Source: Mortierella alpina
Lineage: Eukaryota; Mortierellomycota; Mortierellomycetes; Mortierellales; Mortierellaceae
Length of the DNA stretch: 64,000 bases
Assembly (NCBI GenBank): GCA_029449245.1
Contig: JANATF010000007.1
Span: 1-64,000, forward strand
Direction: 5' to 3'
The notes below the pieces were generated by a model. The model had not been told where the DNA came from. It did not search any database and saw nothing but the letters and a program-made list of their open reading frames with translations. The translations under genes and the position numbers were made by a program. Below, piece by piece: positions 10,335 to 21,506 of this stretch (positions within the stretch are counted from its first letter, which is position 1; every line of letters begins with the position of its first letter).

Positions 10335-13300
10335 CTATCCCTTGCTGCGTTTTATGCGTTTGGACGATCGCGTGTTGCGTTCAGTGCTGCTTCGAGCGTT
10401 TTTCTTGCTCAATTGTGTGGTTACTAGCTCTTGAGTTATTGTGTCTGGATTAATCCTTAGTCTGTTCCAATAGTCGCGGATGCATTGCTTTTCAACGAAA
10501 TTTTCTTCAGGTTCCCAAGTGCATTCCTTGTCAGAGTAGCCTCTCCATTTGGTCCTATAAAGCCATTTGCCTGGTTCTGCCGGGTGAGCTTTATGATGAA
10601 GGATTTTTTCTACTTCATATGTGGGAGTTTCTCCAAAGTCTTCAAGGACTAACTTTAATTGCGAGGGAGCATAATTTCGACCCAGAAGGGAACCAGTTCC
10701 GTCTCTAAGTTCATACGCGCCACCAGTAGTACGACGAACAACGGTGAAAGGGCCTTCGTATCGTGGCGTCAACTTGTCGCCTTTGATGGGGTCAAGGGTC
10801 ATGACTTTGGCACCCTCCGGAAAATCGTTGTGGAGTACAGTCGCGTTGAACCTTTCAATCATTTTCTTCTGAGTCAGCTTTGCCTTCTGCGTAATAGCAG
10901 GAAATACAATCTCAGTCATGTACTTAAGCCGATCACAGAGTTCTTTCTGTGTGAGTAGTTCGTCTTTATCATTTGTGAAATTGTGGAAACCATTAAATTT
11001 GCGCGCAAAAAAGAGAGAGAAAGGTGACGAGTTGTGTAATGCTACAATTCTCGTATTCATAGCCAGCTGTGCCATGGGAATATGGTTATCCCACGCGTTG
11101 CCTTGCTGCTTGAAGTCTTTACGGATGATATCACATGCAATCTTGACGTGTCTTTCTGCTACGCCGTTGCCGCGCGGATGATATGGTGTGGTCAAACGAT
11201 GGTCAGTGCCCATTTCAGTTTTGATCGTAGTCATTAGAGCATTAACAAATTCTGTGCCGTTGTCAGATTGAAGAATGCGCGGAAAGCCAATGAGACTGAA
11301 TATGTCAAAGAGGACGCCGCCGACGGTGAGGCTGTTTTTGTTTGGTATTGCTTTTAGGAATACAAAGCGGGTGCACACGTCGACTAGTATCAACAGATAT
11401 TTATTGCCTTTGTTCGACAGAGGGAAAGGCCCTGCGAGATCAACAGCCATATGTTCTCCAGGCAGCTGTGCGTGAATGGCTTTAAGTGGATGATACCCTT
11501 TTTGAGCAATATTGTTACGTTGGCATTCGGGGCACTTCTTAACCCAAGCCAGGCAGTCCTCTGCTAAGTGCGGCCAAGTGACATGATCAGCGTGAATGTT
11601 CTTGACCATAACGTTCGTGCCAAAGTGACCCAGTGTATGCACCTTGTCAAGAATGGCATCCCGTTCTGCTTTGTCTGTAATCACTGTATGAGACTCTTCC
11701 GCCTGCATATATGATAGACTAATGTCCTCTTCATCCCTCCTCGGGTAGCGAGATTTAAAATCAGCCGGGAAGAGACGAGACAGGGCATCAGGCAGAATGT
11801 TCATTATACCAGGGCGATATTTCACCGTAAAATTGTAATCAAGAATAGTTTCTTGCCAGTTTGTTAACATGGAGTTCAACTCTTTTTGAGAATGAATGAA
11901 AGTAAGGGCGCGGTGGTCCGTGTACAAAGTGAAGTGACGACCCCAAAGATAGTAGTGGAACTTTGTAAGGGCAAAAACGATTGCAAGTAGTTCTTTTTGT
12001 GTAGTAGAATAGCGCCGCTCTCTTGCCTGTAGTGACCTGGCCATGAACGAGATGAAGACTACTTCTTCTTTATTGGTTTTCGGATTCCATATTATTTGAT
12101 ATAGTGTTGATCCAATGCCTACATTGGATGCGTCAGTACCGACGTATAGCGGTTGTGTCCAGTCCACAAAGTGAAGTATGGGAGCTAATGTGAGCAGATC
12201 TTTAAGTGCATTGAAAGAGTCAAGTTCCTCTTTATTAAGCTTGAAGGGCTTGGTTTCGTTTCGTAGTTTGTCAAGCGGAGCAGCTAAAGTGCTGAAAATA
12301 GGGATATGATTGCGAAAGAAATTGCATGTGCCAATAAAAGATTGGATTTGGAGGCTCGTAGTTGGGGCGTCCCACTCAAGGATATTGACAAGTTTGGCAG
12401 GGTCGATGCGTTGACCGTGCAAATCAATCACAAAACCGAGGAGCACAATTTGTGTGGCAAAGAAATGTGATTTTTCTGTGTTGATAATGAGTTTAGCTTC
12501 TGTAAGTTTCTGAATAACGCATCTGACATGTTCAGCATGTTCTTCGCGGCTCTTGGAAAATACCACAATGTCATCGACAAATACGCGGACAAAGGGTAGA
12601 TCTCCCAAGATACGCGTCATGCCTCGCTGGAACAGGCTTGTCAGTGGTTTGAGTCCAAAAGGGGCTCTTTGAAACATGTATTGGGTACCTCGGTGCATAA
12701 ATGCAGTCAGCGATTGATGGGTTGCGTGCACTGGCAAACGATGATACGCTTGCGTGAGATCAATCGTGGAGTAGATTGCATGTCCTCCCAACTGTTGTAT
12801 GATGTCCGAAATCAAAGGTACAGGGTGATTGTCGTCCGGTAAAACCATATTAAGTGGTCGTGGGTCGAGGCACACTCTAAATTTTGTTTTCTGTCCGTTC
12901 AAATCTTTCTTTGATGCCAGAGTAAGTGTGTTGTTATGAGGATTGCCTGCAGGTGCTAATGTGATGACTTCGTCTGCCATCCATTTGGCAACTTGTTCAT
13001 CAAAGATATGCATTTGCTGTTCCGCAAATGGTCTGGGTTTTCGGAAAAGCGTAGTACCTTTTGGCACAGGTAAGTATACTTTCATTTCTGGTATAGGACA
13101 GTAGCTATTGCGCGGTATTTCAGCATTGCCTTTCAACACCTCGTCAATGTATTTCATGAACGCTTTTTTCTCAGCTTTGAATTGAGGCGTAAGTTCCGCC
13201 GCTGGTGTTTCTAATGGTAGCAAGGACGGTTTTTTGTCGGGAATGGGCTGTGGAAGACACTGGGCGTTTTCACGACCATCCGAGATGCCGCCAATAGAGA

Positions 13301-15548
13301 AGCCAAGTTCATGAAAAATGTCCATTCCGATAACAAAATCAAAGTCTAGATCAAACACCTCTAGAGCTGTAAGGATAGAATGCTCATTACATCTGATCTC
13401 AATAGGCTCTGTCTCGCCGGTGCGGTCACCGAACTTGTTTTTGTCACCCAAGCGGATTTTTCCTTGAGCCGGATTCACATGCAGATTGGCTTTTTGGACA
13501 AGACCTCGATCGACGAAAGACTTAGAAGCGCCTGTGTCTAGTAGTGCATCATAAATGGTGTTTTCAAATTCCAATGGAACAATAATACGTTTACTTTTTG
13601 CATCGATCGCCGTCATTGCAGAGTATGTGATGGTTTCGAGATTGTCAGTGGCAAGGTTATTAATGGTCAGTTTATTGTAAATACTATCTAGGTACTGCAG
13701 ATCATTGTCTATTCTTATTTCTTCCGGTGTCCTTGTATCCTCCTCTTCGTCAGTGAAGATGGAATCAGACAGGTGTGCAATGGATTCCAATGCTGGGTCT
13801 GGGTTGCAAATTTCTTCATGCTGATAGGATGAATCGGAAGTGGATAGAGAGAGAGCATTAATTGTCAGAGGTGTTCTGGGAGAGACATGTATGGAATTTG
13901 AGCCAGTGCTAAGTTTCAGCTTACTTTGGGCGTTGCCATTATTGTCCTTGTTCTCTCCATTGCCGTTATTGACCCATCTTCTGTTCTGCGATCTTTGATT
14001 GTTGTTGTTGTTGGTATTGAAAATCCTATTGTTGTTATTATTGTTGCGGAAGGGGTGGTGTCGAACCATGCTATTGCTGTTGTTTGATGCCTGATCCTGG
14101 TTGGTACCCATAGATCTGGCAGCTTGGCTGTTGCATTCCTCGGCTCTGTGCCCTGGTCTTCCGCAATTATTGCACTCAATGTGATCTTCTGTAGTGTGTC
14201 TGCCTCGACAGATGTTGCAGCGAGTCTGACGGTTTGGTCTGGTAGCCGATCGAGCTCCAATGATGGGAGTCTTGCTGACTGAGCCACTGGTGGGTTCCGC
14301 AGGCAAGTTGTCCGGTCCAAGACACTTGGACAAGATGTCGCAGAAGGTTGCAACAGTTGTGGGATCTTCCATGTTGTTACCCGATCGAATGACATTCCTG
14401 ACCGTGGACGGTAGCGAACTGAGAAGGTGGTTCACGAGATAAGTGGTATCACCTGTGACTTGAAACTGGTTCACTTTCTTCTGGACGCGTAGTGCAAAGG
14501 TCTTCCAGCTTTCATGTGCGAGTCGTCCAATTGTGGCCATGTCTCGGAGGCTTTGCTCACGTTCCTCAGGTGTGATGCAGGCCCTGAGAAACACGCGCTC
14601 TAGAGTGTCGACATCGTAACGCTTCACGGGTTCCTTCTTGAGTGCCTCATTAAAAGCGTCGACATCCTCCTCGCGATTGATCAGTAGTCCCAAGTAGCGT
14701 GCGCCATCGTGCAGGAGTGCCTCAGGATTGATTGCTGGTACAACTTGTCTTTTAAATGTTTCAATGTACTGCTGCGTGTTGGCGATTCCTCCTGGACCAC
14801 GGAAGCGAGGCCAGTGATTGGGGATGTTGAGGAATGCTGGTTGCTGGTACGACCGGTTCCCGTTTGTTTTGGAGGACGTAAAAGATTCCTGTGATTGGCG
14901 TTGCGCATTGGGATCCGTGCCGCCCATTCTGGTTGAGGCTGCGAGGATGGTGTCATAGGCATCGATAATTGACTTGAGGTCCTTTATCTTGGCGGCTCGA
15001 GCATGAAGGATTTTCTGCATGTCCGGCAATCGGGACTCGTATTTATCGGCTTGACTGGGATTCTGTTGTATATGTCGCTTGATGGCGAGGAGCTTCCGTA
15101 ACTGTAGTTCTTGAATGTTCAGGAGTTCATTAATAGTGGCTCGGGGTTCGGATATGTCGTCAGGGACCTCAATGTCTGACAATTCAAACGGATCTTCGTC
15201 ATCGGCCGTGGGGCTGGTATCACCAGTATCGTCGACATCCATCGCCATGGATTCTTCGCCGGCGTAGTCCGCCTGAGTGGGTGGACGGGTGGTTTCTGCT
15301 CCGTTGACGGCTGTATGGGATGGAGAGTCCTCGTCGTCTTCATGAGGTTGTGTTCTTTCCTGCTGCCCGTTGCCCTCCTGGTTACCAAGTTCGATGTTTT
15401 CGGGGTCCATAGTGCTGCTGTCTGCGTTGGTTGGTACTTCCGCTGGTGCAGCTGTTGAAGGGTTTACGCTGCCTTCCACAGTCTCAGTTGAAGCGACTGG
15501 CGTGGAGCTTGGGCGTGCTTTTCCTTTGTTGGAGCGCTTGGAAGTCAT
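10335..15548 (-). CDS. G2 Gag-Pol polyprotein, intact
   Basis: A single 1737-aa frame starts at ATG 15548 (MTSKRSNKGKARPSS). After an acidic N-terminus there is a helical Gag region, paired CCHC-like knuckles (CNICRGRH and CNNCGRPGHRAEEC, about 443-473), then an Asn-rich linker (500-540). Pol follows: protease LLDTGASKSF (about 669), reverse transcriptase FVDDIVVFS (about 992), RNase H GTDASNVGIG (about 1138), and integrase with an H2C2 zinc finger (1303-1343) and DDE-region residues VDLAGPF and SDNGTEF (about 1369 and 1429). It ends with a chromodomain (1644-1695, YEVEKILHHK...WRGYSDKECTWEP). The chromodomain normally steers integration to particular chromatin. No stop or frameshift is seen, so the element may be active. 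Confidence 0.93.
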   Translation of the reverse strand: MTSKRSNKGKARPSSTPVASTETVEGSVNPSTAAPAEVPTNADSSTMDPENIELGNQEGNGQQERTQPHEDDEDSPSHTAVNGAETTRPPTQADYAGEESMAMDVDDTGDTSPTADDEDPFELSDIEVPDDISEPRATINELLNIQELQLRKLLAIKRHIQQNPSQADKYESRLPDMQKILHARAAKIKDLKSIIDAYDTILAASTRMGGTDPNAQRQSQESFTSSKTNGNRSYQQPAFLNIPNHWPRFRGPGGIANTQQYIETFKRQVVPAINPEALLHDGARYLGLLINREEDVDAFNEALKKEPVKRYDVDTLERVFLRACITPEEREQSLRDMATIGRLAHESWKTFALRVQKKVNQFQVTGDTTYLVNHLLSSLPSTVRNVIRSGNNMEDPTTVATFCDILSKCLGPDNLPAEPTSGSVSKTPIIGARSATRPNRQTRCNICRGRHTTEDHIECNNCGRPGHRAEECNSQAARSMGTNQDQASNNSNSMVRHHPFRNNNNNNRIFNTNNNNNQRSQNRRWVNNGNGENKDNNGNAQSKLKLSTGSNSIHVSPRTPLTINALSLSTSDSSYQHEEICNPDPALESIAHLSDSIFTDEEEDTRTPEEIRIDNDLQYLDSIYNKLTINNLATDNLETITYSAMTAIDAKSKRIIVPLEFENTIYDALLDTGASKSFVDRGLVQKANLHVNPAQGKIRLGDKNKFGDRTGETEPIEIRCNEHSILTALEVFDLDFDFVIGMDIFHELGFSIGGISDGRENAQCLPQPIPDKKPSLLPLETPAAELTPQFKAEKKAFMKYIDEVLKGNAEIPRNSYCPIPEMKVYLPVPKGTTLFRKPRPFAEQQMHIFDEQVAKWMADEVITLAPAGNPHNNTLTLASKKDLNGQKTKFRVCLDPRPLNMVLPDDNHPVPLISDIIQQLGGHAIYSTIDLTQAYHRLPVHATHQSLTAFMHRGTQYMFQRAPFGLKPLTSLFQRGMTRILGDLPFVRVFVDDIVVFSKSREEHAEHVRCVIQKLTEAKLIINTEKSHFFATQIVLLGFVIDLHGQRIDPAKLVNILEWDAPTTSLQIQSFIGTCNFFRNHIPIFSTLAAPLDKLRNETKPFKLNKEELDSFNALKDLLTLAPILHFVDWTQPLYVGTDASNVGIGSTLYQIIWNPKTNKEEVVFISFMARSLQARERRYSTTQKELLAIVFALTKFHYYLWGRHFTLYTDHRALTFIHSQKELNSMLTNWQETILDYNFTVKYRPGIMNILPDALSRLFPADFKSRYPRRDEEDISLSYMQAEESHTVITDKAERDAILDKVHTLGHFGTNVMVKNIHADHVTWPHLAEDCLAWVKKCPECQRNNIAQKGYHPLKAIHAQLPGEHMAVDLAGPFPLSNKGNKYLLILVDVCTRFVFLKAIPNKNSLTVGGVLFDIFSLIGFPRILQSDNGTEFVNALMTTIKTEMGTDHRLTTPYHPRGNGVAERHVKIACDIIRKDFKQQGNAWDNHIPMAQLAMNTRIVALHNSSPFSLFFARKFNGFHNFTNDKDELLTQKELCDRLKYMTEIVFPAITQKAKLTQKKMIERFNATVLHNDFPEGAKVMTLDPIKGDKLTPRYEGPFTVVRRTTGGAYELRDGTGSLLGRNYAPSQLKLVLEDFGETPTYEVEKILHHKAHPAEPGKWLYRTKWRGYSDKECTWEPEENFVEKQCIRDYWNRLRINPDTITQELVTTQLSKKNARSSTERNTRSSKRIKRSKG

Positions 15549-15948
15549 TTTGATATCCTAAATGATAAGTGCTCAGTTAGCGACTAGCAAAGTTTTGTGC
15601 GTGCAATGATTGGCAGAAAAGTTTTCTCTATGGCAGTGGCCAATAGAATCTCGTGCCTGACTGTATATTGCAAAACAGCTGTGCTGTCAAGGGGTTGATC
15701 GAAGAGATTGTGGTTGAACACACAACACTTTCTTCGGTAGATATATTTGGAAGGATGCGATTGAACGCTGTACGATTCTTCAAGTGATGAATTGGGAAGA
15801 CGGTGTGGTTGAACGCAGCACGCTTTCTTCAGGGATGAAGTACTTTCGCGGCTGAGCCGATGGTACAGGAAGTATGGGTGGATGGATGGATCGATGCGAT
15901 ATCGTGTTTTTCCAATCCAAAGATCCTTCAATTCTTCATTCAAAAAAA
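15549..15948 (-). other. G2 untranslated leader
   Basis: These 400 bp between the 5' LTR and the Gag start code for nothing I recognise. On the element strand the leader begins TTTTTTTGAATGAAG right after the LTR. There are imperfect repeats of GTTGAACGCxxCACxxTTCTTC around 15710-15830. Confidence 0.55.
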
Positions 15949-16109
15949 TGAGAAGTAGCAGGCAAATTACCAAGAATGAATGAGAACAAGAGAGGGATCT
16001 TTAATGACAGGCGCCAGGGTGCCTTTAATAGTGGCGGGTCCCTGGTGGCTGAGTGCTCTGCTAACTTTCTAACTGCACACATTCTGCTATTAAGGGTCAA
16101 TATACAACA
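15949..16109 (-). repeat. G2 5' LTR
   Basis: 161 bp, same sequence as 9925-10085 by eye. No clear TATA box; TTAAAG lies upstream of the CCCTCTCTTGTTCTC block (minus strand). Confidence 0.92.
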
Positions 16110-16114
16110 GGCAC

Positions 16115-17536
16115 GTTCCTGAGAAATCTAGGCGAAGAGAGATTTTGAAGAAGACGCATTCCTTTGGTCATTTAGGGGTTACATCAATGGTGAACATGAT
16201 CCATCAAGACAATAAAACGTGGCCCAGATTGAAAGAGGACTGTGTCCTCTGGGTTAAATCGTGTTCATCTTGTCAGCGGTACAATATCGCAAGAAAAGGC
16301 TATCACCCTTTAAAAGCCATTCACGCAGAATTACCTGGTGAACACTTGGCTATAGACTTGGCGCAATTTCCGCTGAGCACTAATGGCTATGAATATGCAT
16401 TATTAGTCGTTGATGTCTGTACTAGATTTGTATTTCTATTTGAGTTGAGAACCAAGGATGCTGCTTCAGTTAGTAAGCGCCTTTTCCGTCTCTTTTGTGA
16501 TATCGGCTTTCCGAAAATCATCCAAAGTGACAATGGGCTAGAGTTCGTCAACAGCATTATCAAAGAAATGACAAAGACACTTACAATTGATCATCGTCTG
16601 TCTACACCGTATCACCCTCGAGGTAACGGAGTAGCAGAGAGGCATATCAAGTCAATGAAGGACATTCTTCGTAAAAACATTGAAGCTAACCCCACCAATT
16701 GGGATGTGCACTTACCCATGGTTCAACTTCAAATGAACACGAGAATTGTCTCGCTTCATAACTCTACACCGTTCTCTTTGTTCTACGGTAGAGCGTTTCC
16801 TGGGATATCAAATTTCACAGCTGCGGACAGTCGCTTGCTATCTGATGATGATTTAGAGAAAAGATTATTATACTTGACTCATTTGATATTTCCTGCACTT
16901 TCTGACATTAGTTCAGACAACCAAAAGAAAATGATTGATAAATTCAACAACTCGCATACCATCCGTGAAATTCAACCTGGCGCATTTGTCATGGCGATCG
17001 ATCCAGTTGCTGCAGGTGCTCTTGTTCCTAAAAAGGACGGCCCTTTTAAAGTAGTGAGACGAACGAGCTTTGGTGCTTATGAATTGCAAGACGCAACGGG
17101 TGACATTTTGCCTCGTCATTATGCTCCTGAGCAATTGAACATAGTAACCCAAGATCTTACGCAGCCCTCTGAGGAGAGCTACGAAGTTGAGTCGATTCTA
17201 GGACATAGCTTAGAAGACGACCAATTGCTTTATAAGGTTCATTGGAAGGGATACTCGGAGAATGAAGACTCCTTCATCCCCTACGAACAGTTTGACTCGG
17301 ACAAGTTAGTCCACCAATATTGGAAAGGAATTAACAAGACGAATCCTCACGTAGTCGCGAAGCAGCATCGAAAGAAGCTGAAGACTCAGAAGGAAGAGTT
17401 GAAGAATCACCTTGCAACAAGCGTGACAGCTAGCATTAAGAGAAAGGCTCCTGCAATCGCTTCAATTGCTCAAGCTGTCTCCAGCACTACGCATCGGGTC
17501 AGACGATCTGGTCGTGGTAATGTGGAGAAGTTGTAG
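16115..17536 (+). CDS. G1 Gag-Pol, C-terminal part (integrase, chromodomain)
   Basis: This continues the frame interrupted at 9924 and adds 473 residues before the TAG at 17534-17536. An H2C2 zinc-binding segment (HSFGHLG...CSSCQR) is followed by the integrase core with IDLAQFPLS and QSDNGLEFV, then a C-terminal chromodomain (YEVESILGHS...YKVHWKGYSENEDSF, full-protein residues about 1611-1660). AIDLAQFPLS is one residue shorter than the AVDLAGPFPLS of G2, next to a catalytic Asp. Without G2 the polyprotein would be intact. As it stands this piece has lost its start, and the first ATG (16145) would give integrase only. Confidence 0.85.
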   Translation, partial: VPEKSRRREILKKTHSFGHLGVTSMVNMIHQDNKTWPRLKEDCVLWVKSCSSCQRYNIARKGYHPLKAIHAELPGEHLAIDLAQFPLSTNGYEYALLVVDVCTRFVFLFELRTKDAASVSKRLFRLFCDIGFPKIIQSDNGLEFVNSIIKEMTKTLTIDHRLSTPYHPRGNGVAERHIKSMKDILRKNIEANPTNWDVHLPMVQLQMNTRIVSLHNSTPFSLFYGRAFPGISNFTAADSRLLSDDDLEKRLLYLTHLIFPALSDISSDNQKKMIDKFNNSHTIREIQPGAFVMAIDPVAAGALVPKKDGPFKVVRRTSFGAYELQDATGDILPRHYAPEQLNIVTQDLTQPSEESYEVESILGHSLEDDQLLYKVHWKGYSENEDSFIPYEQFDSDKLVHQYWKGINKTNPHVVAKQHRKKLKTQKEELKNHLATSVTASIKRKAPAIASIAQAVSSTTHRVRRSGRGNVEKL

Positions 17537-18176
17537 TCGTTTTCAGGTTTGTGCAGGAGAGGGAATGGAGAAGAGAAGAGGCATGTACATTACAATTTTT
17601 GTAATTCTATTTTTGAACCGCGTAAAAAATCATTTTGCGGGGGAGTGTGGGGCTTATTCCCATGTATACCACATTCTCACGCGCGCGTTGTTCACCATGA
17701 GGTTTTTTGGATTAAGGTTTGGACCTTACTTTCCTCATTCATTCACACTTGGTCTTTGGTCTTTTTTCCGCATTGCGTTTTTCCATGACAAGTAAGAGTT
17801 GTCTTTTGTCAACTCGTGCCATTGAGCACTAGCCACCGTATATTAGGCATTTTAGACAGCTGCAGTCTGCAGACGCACTGTACAGCAGTATGAGACATGT
17901 TCTCATCAGACTAACTCAGGTTAATTTTTGATCCTGGTGTGAGAAGGCTTTCCCGTTCTTCATCGGTTTTCCTTCCCAAGTGGTTCAAGCAAGAGATGTA
18001 CACTCTGCTTTACCCACTCTCAGAGGTTTTAATCCCTCTATCTATATGGAAAAGGTTCTTTTTTCCCATCACTTTGTATGGTTTTTCCTTTATCCTGGCA
18101 CTTTAGAAACGAATTGCTACCGTTTCTTGCCACATCACAGCACTGCAACCCTGGATTTCATCTCGAGGGGGGAGTC
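17537..18176 (+). other. G1 3' untranslated region and polypurine tract
   Basis: 640 bp with no recognisable gene, T-rich in the middle. It ends in TCTCGAGGGGGGAGTC directly before the 3' LTR; the purine run is the likely plus-strand primer. Confidence 0.6.
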
Positions 18177-18389
18177 TGTGGTGTTTTATGCTGGTGTGGG
18201 GCCCAGGCACGTATGTACCTGAGTCGCACGTCCCTTTTTACTTCTACGATTATTAAGAGTTCCCGTGACCGGTGTCTGGAGGAGCTATATAAGTCCTCCA
18301 GATCCCTGTCCACAATAAAACCCTCTCTTGTTCTCGTTGACTTCAGTTCCCCAGTTAGTATTGTAAGTTTACCCCTAGAGAATATCACA
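18177..18389 (+). repeat. G1 3' LTR
   Basis: 213 bp matching 5196-5408 by eye. It is followed at 18390 by the ATGCC duplication and the resumed Helitron A Rep reading frame. Confidence 0.92.
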
Positions 18390-21300
18390 ATGCCATTAGA
18401 CGACTGTCGTGATTTCTGTCCACCTCGACCGCCAGATCCGAGTCGGGATTGAGAAGGATCGGCTGATGGCTTTCCAAGTGGATCTGCAGTCTCTGCACAG
18501 ACGGAGAGCGGGCGGTGAGGCGAAAACTGAAGATCCTCCAAAGAGCCTCGCAGGCAGAGACGTATCTTGCATCCTGATACTCTTCAATCTCGTCAAAATC
18601 CTGGCCAGCGGTGCGAGGTCGGCGCTCTCGTAGACGTATGATAGCCGGGTGGAGCTTGACTTCTGCCTTGTCGTGGCCCTTGTACACGTACTTGAACAAA
18701 TATTTGACTGCTGCAACAGAGGAGCAGACTTCCACGTTGATATGGGCATTGTACTTTGTAACCAAGTACAGGTTGTAGGGAACCACGAAGCCGTTGTGGA
18801 CAGGGAGTTGTTGGCGGCCCACACGTCGATTGACGGTGCGATGATCATCCCGTCTCTTGTACAGGGGGTAGCCCTTGTTGCTGACGGACGTTTCCTCTGC
18901 AAAGGCATGAGGGAACCCTTTATCGCAGTATACACGCTTTGTGATAGGATCCTCTTTCATGCAAGGCGCGGAGGGGATGTAATCGCCACACGGTCCATGT
19001 ATCATGCTTGTTGTCACGGTTTCATACGCAAGGGGATGTTGAACCGGGTCAGGGATCTCGGCACATACGACCGAGTTGATATCGTCTGGGGTCTTGATCT
19101 TGCTCAGCTTGTCCAGAATGAGAAGAATGTGGACGTGAGGCAATCCTCGCTTTTGAAACTCGACGACCCAGGTGTAGCCGATGACTTTGCCCAAGATGTT
19201 TTTGAAGAGGAGATCTTTCAAAAGTGCCTTCATCTTGATATTGAACGCGCGCACAATCAAGTCTGGCCTATCAGCAGCCTCTTGCCCCGGCATCAACTCG
19301 GCCGTAATTTCGGGCCACTTTGGGTTGCAGGTGAACGTGATGAACAAATCTGGCTTGCCGTGATCACGCACCATGGCCATGGCATCCTGGTACAGACCGG
19401 ACATGTAGCGGGGGCCGCCTGTGAAGGAGCTTGGCAAGACTGTGTACTTTCCAGTTCTTCCGGCAGCCTGATCCTTGGCAATGGCATCGACGACTCCTTT
19501 GTAGTCTGCGACTCGACACTCTTTTTGGTGGTCTCGAAAGTACCGCAAGCGCATGGCCTCGATTTTGGCATACTGATCCACCACGTACTGATGGCAGAGA
19601 CGACCAAACATCCAAAAGAACGAACGCCAGTCTGTCTCGCTGATAGCACGGATCTGCAACCGATACGCATAGTAGGCACGCGTCGATACACATTTGTCCT
19701 TGGGCCCTTCATCCATCCTATCCAGGTCAGCTCCATCAAGGTCAAAATCAACCCAAAAATCATCGTCGCCATCATCCTCGTCGCCGGCAAGGAGCTCGTC
19801 GTTGTCGTTGTCGTTGTCGTTGTCTCCTTCCAGGTGAATGCCTTCTGGCTGTTCTCCCTCCACCTGTGCCACTCCTTCATCTGGTACTGCCTCCTCTGCA
19901 AGGTCGTCGTCTCCTGGATATGCCGGCCCGACTTCATTCTTGGCCAACAGCAAGTGCGTGTTGTGTGTCCAGCCATCCTCGCCTGCGGGATGCAGCAGCA
20001 CATACTGCAATGGATCGTAGTTTGGATGGGTTTCGTTGATTCTCCGCAATCTACCGCCTTTACCCTCAATCACAATGTCTCTTTTCTCGGCAGCCGTCTC
20101 ATTTCCAGGAATTATAACGGCAATTTCGTTGGAAGCGGGGATATCATATTGGCGTCGCCTCGGAGCCTTCTTTTCTCTTGCGGCCTTCAAATGGATCTTG
20201 TAGTGCTCGACTACTCCGCCTTGAGCAGCCTCGCGCTCGCGAATGGTTTTGTACACGCCACAAAAGCGATTTTTTTCCTCGAGCATGGTTTGAAGACTCA
20301 ACATGCACTCTGGATCCAGACCCTCCCCAGCGAGAGCGTCCTCTGCATCTGGTACGGCATCCTCAGCCTCCTCGTCATGCACTGGAGCATCCACATCAAC
20401 AGCATCCTCAGCAATTGGCTGAAACGGATCCAAGTCGTCCTCAGCAGGAACATCCTCCTGCAACTGATCCTCCTGCTGGTTTTGTTCCTGCTGTTGGCCA
20501 TTGGCGAGTGGCCGACGCAAAAAAACCGCAAGACGGCGTCTCACTTGCTCGGCTGGGTCATAAAAGTAGATCTGCGCAAAAGAGGGTCTCCCTCCTTCAC
20601 GGGGCACTAATCCACCGAGTTCATGCACCACGGACCCTTGTGCACGGAAGGTGTAAACGCCATTTCGCGCACTTGCCAGGTGAGGGTCAATAGTTACTCC
20701 CATAGAGGTGAACGACAGCACAGAATTATATTTTCTGATACATTCTCTAAAAACCTTTCCTATGGCTGACTGATCACCAACTCTATTCACCAACGTTGGC
20801 TCTGGAGTGACCTCTGGCACACTGACGCGTCCCTCCGCACAGCAAATAGAAAAGACAGGGCGAGTTTTGGATCCTCTTGATTTCTCCTGAATCCAGACCT
20901 TGGCATTGCAATAAGGGCAGCTGATCATACGTCCGAGCTTGTGCCGGTGTCCCACGATATCAGGTCCTCGTACCAACGACTCTCGGAAAGGTTGTCTGGC
21001 AAGTGGGAGGGGAGTCGGATCGGGAACTGGGGCAGGGGCAGGGTCAGGGCCAGGGCCAGGAGCACGGGCAGGAGCACGGGCAGGAGCACGGGCAGGAGCA
21101 GGGGCAGGATCCAGGCGAAATCTGTTCATTCCGGCAGCGGCAGTGGCGGGGGCGGTAGCAGGTCCAAGTGCAGGGGCAGGGAGTGGGAGAGGGAGAGGGA
21201 GAGGGACAGGAACGGTAGCACGCGTTGGAGCAGGAGCGTGCATTTCCTGACGTTCCCGATCAAGTTTACGGGCACGCACACGGGCAATATGGGCTTCTCT

Positions 21301-21506
21301 TGCAGCAGCACTGGGAATCGCCTCTAGCCTGGAAAGTAAAAAAAAAATCAGCAACTGCAGTCTCGGTTGACTCATACGTCAAAAGAACAGGTAGCACAGG
21401 TTGTGCATTGGTACAATACCTCTTCCTGTTCATCTCGCAGTCGCTACTATTACTGCGAAGGTGGCCTGGCATACCGCAAAGGACACAGATCGCATCTCTG
21501 ACATCC

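Larger units (their letters stand above)
9925..16109 (-). mobile_element. LTR retrotransposon G2 (Ty3/gypsy, chromodomain), full length, inserted in G1
   Basis: It is 6185 bp, with 161-bp LTRs at both ends (9925-10085, 15949-16109) that look identical by eye, a GGCAC duplication, and one uninterrupted 1737-aa gag-pol frame on the minus strand. A purine tract (GAAGGGGAGGGCAG, minus strand) abuts the 3' LTR at 10086-10099. G2 is a relative of G1: the integrase segment GYHPLKAIHA and the LTR block CCCTCTCTTGTTCTC are shared. It looks complete and recent. Confidence 0.93.
5196..18389 (+). mobile_element. LTR retrotransposon G1 (Ty3/gypsy, chromodomain), itself interrupted by G2
   Basis: It is bounded by 213-bp LTRs (5196-5408 and 18177-18389) that look identical by eye, with a 5-bp ATGCC duplication. 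Without G2 and its duplication the element is 7004 bp. One long gag-pol frame (6154-9924 continuing at 16115-17536) would give 1730 aa. A purine tract (GAGGGGGGAG) precedes the 3' LTR. It sits inside the Rep gene of Helitron A in the opposite orientation. Confidence 0.93.

Noticed and set aside
18649-20610. 653-codon open frame on the plus strand
   Set aside because: It lies antisense to the Helitron A Rep gene, and the same antisense frame recurs at 35925 and 42274 in copies B and C. It is a by-product of the Rep codon pattern, with no domain of its own.
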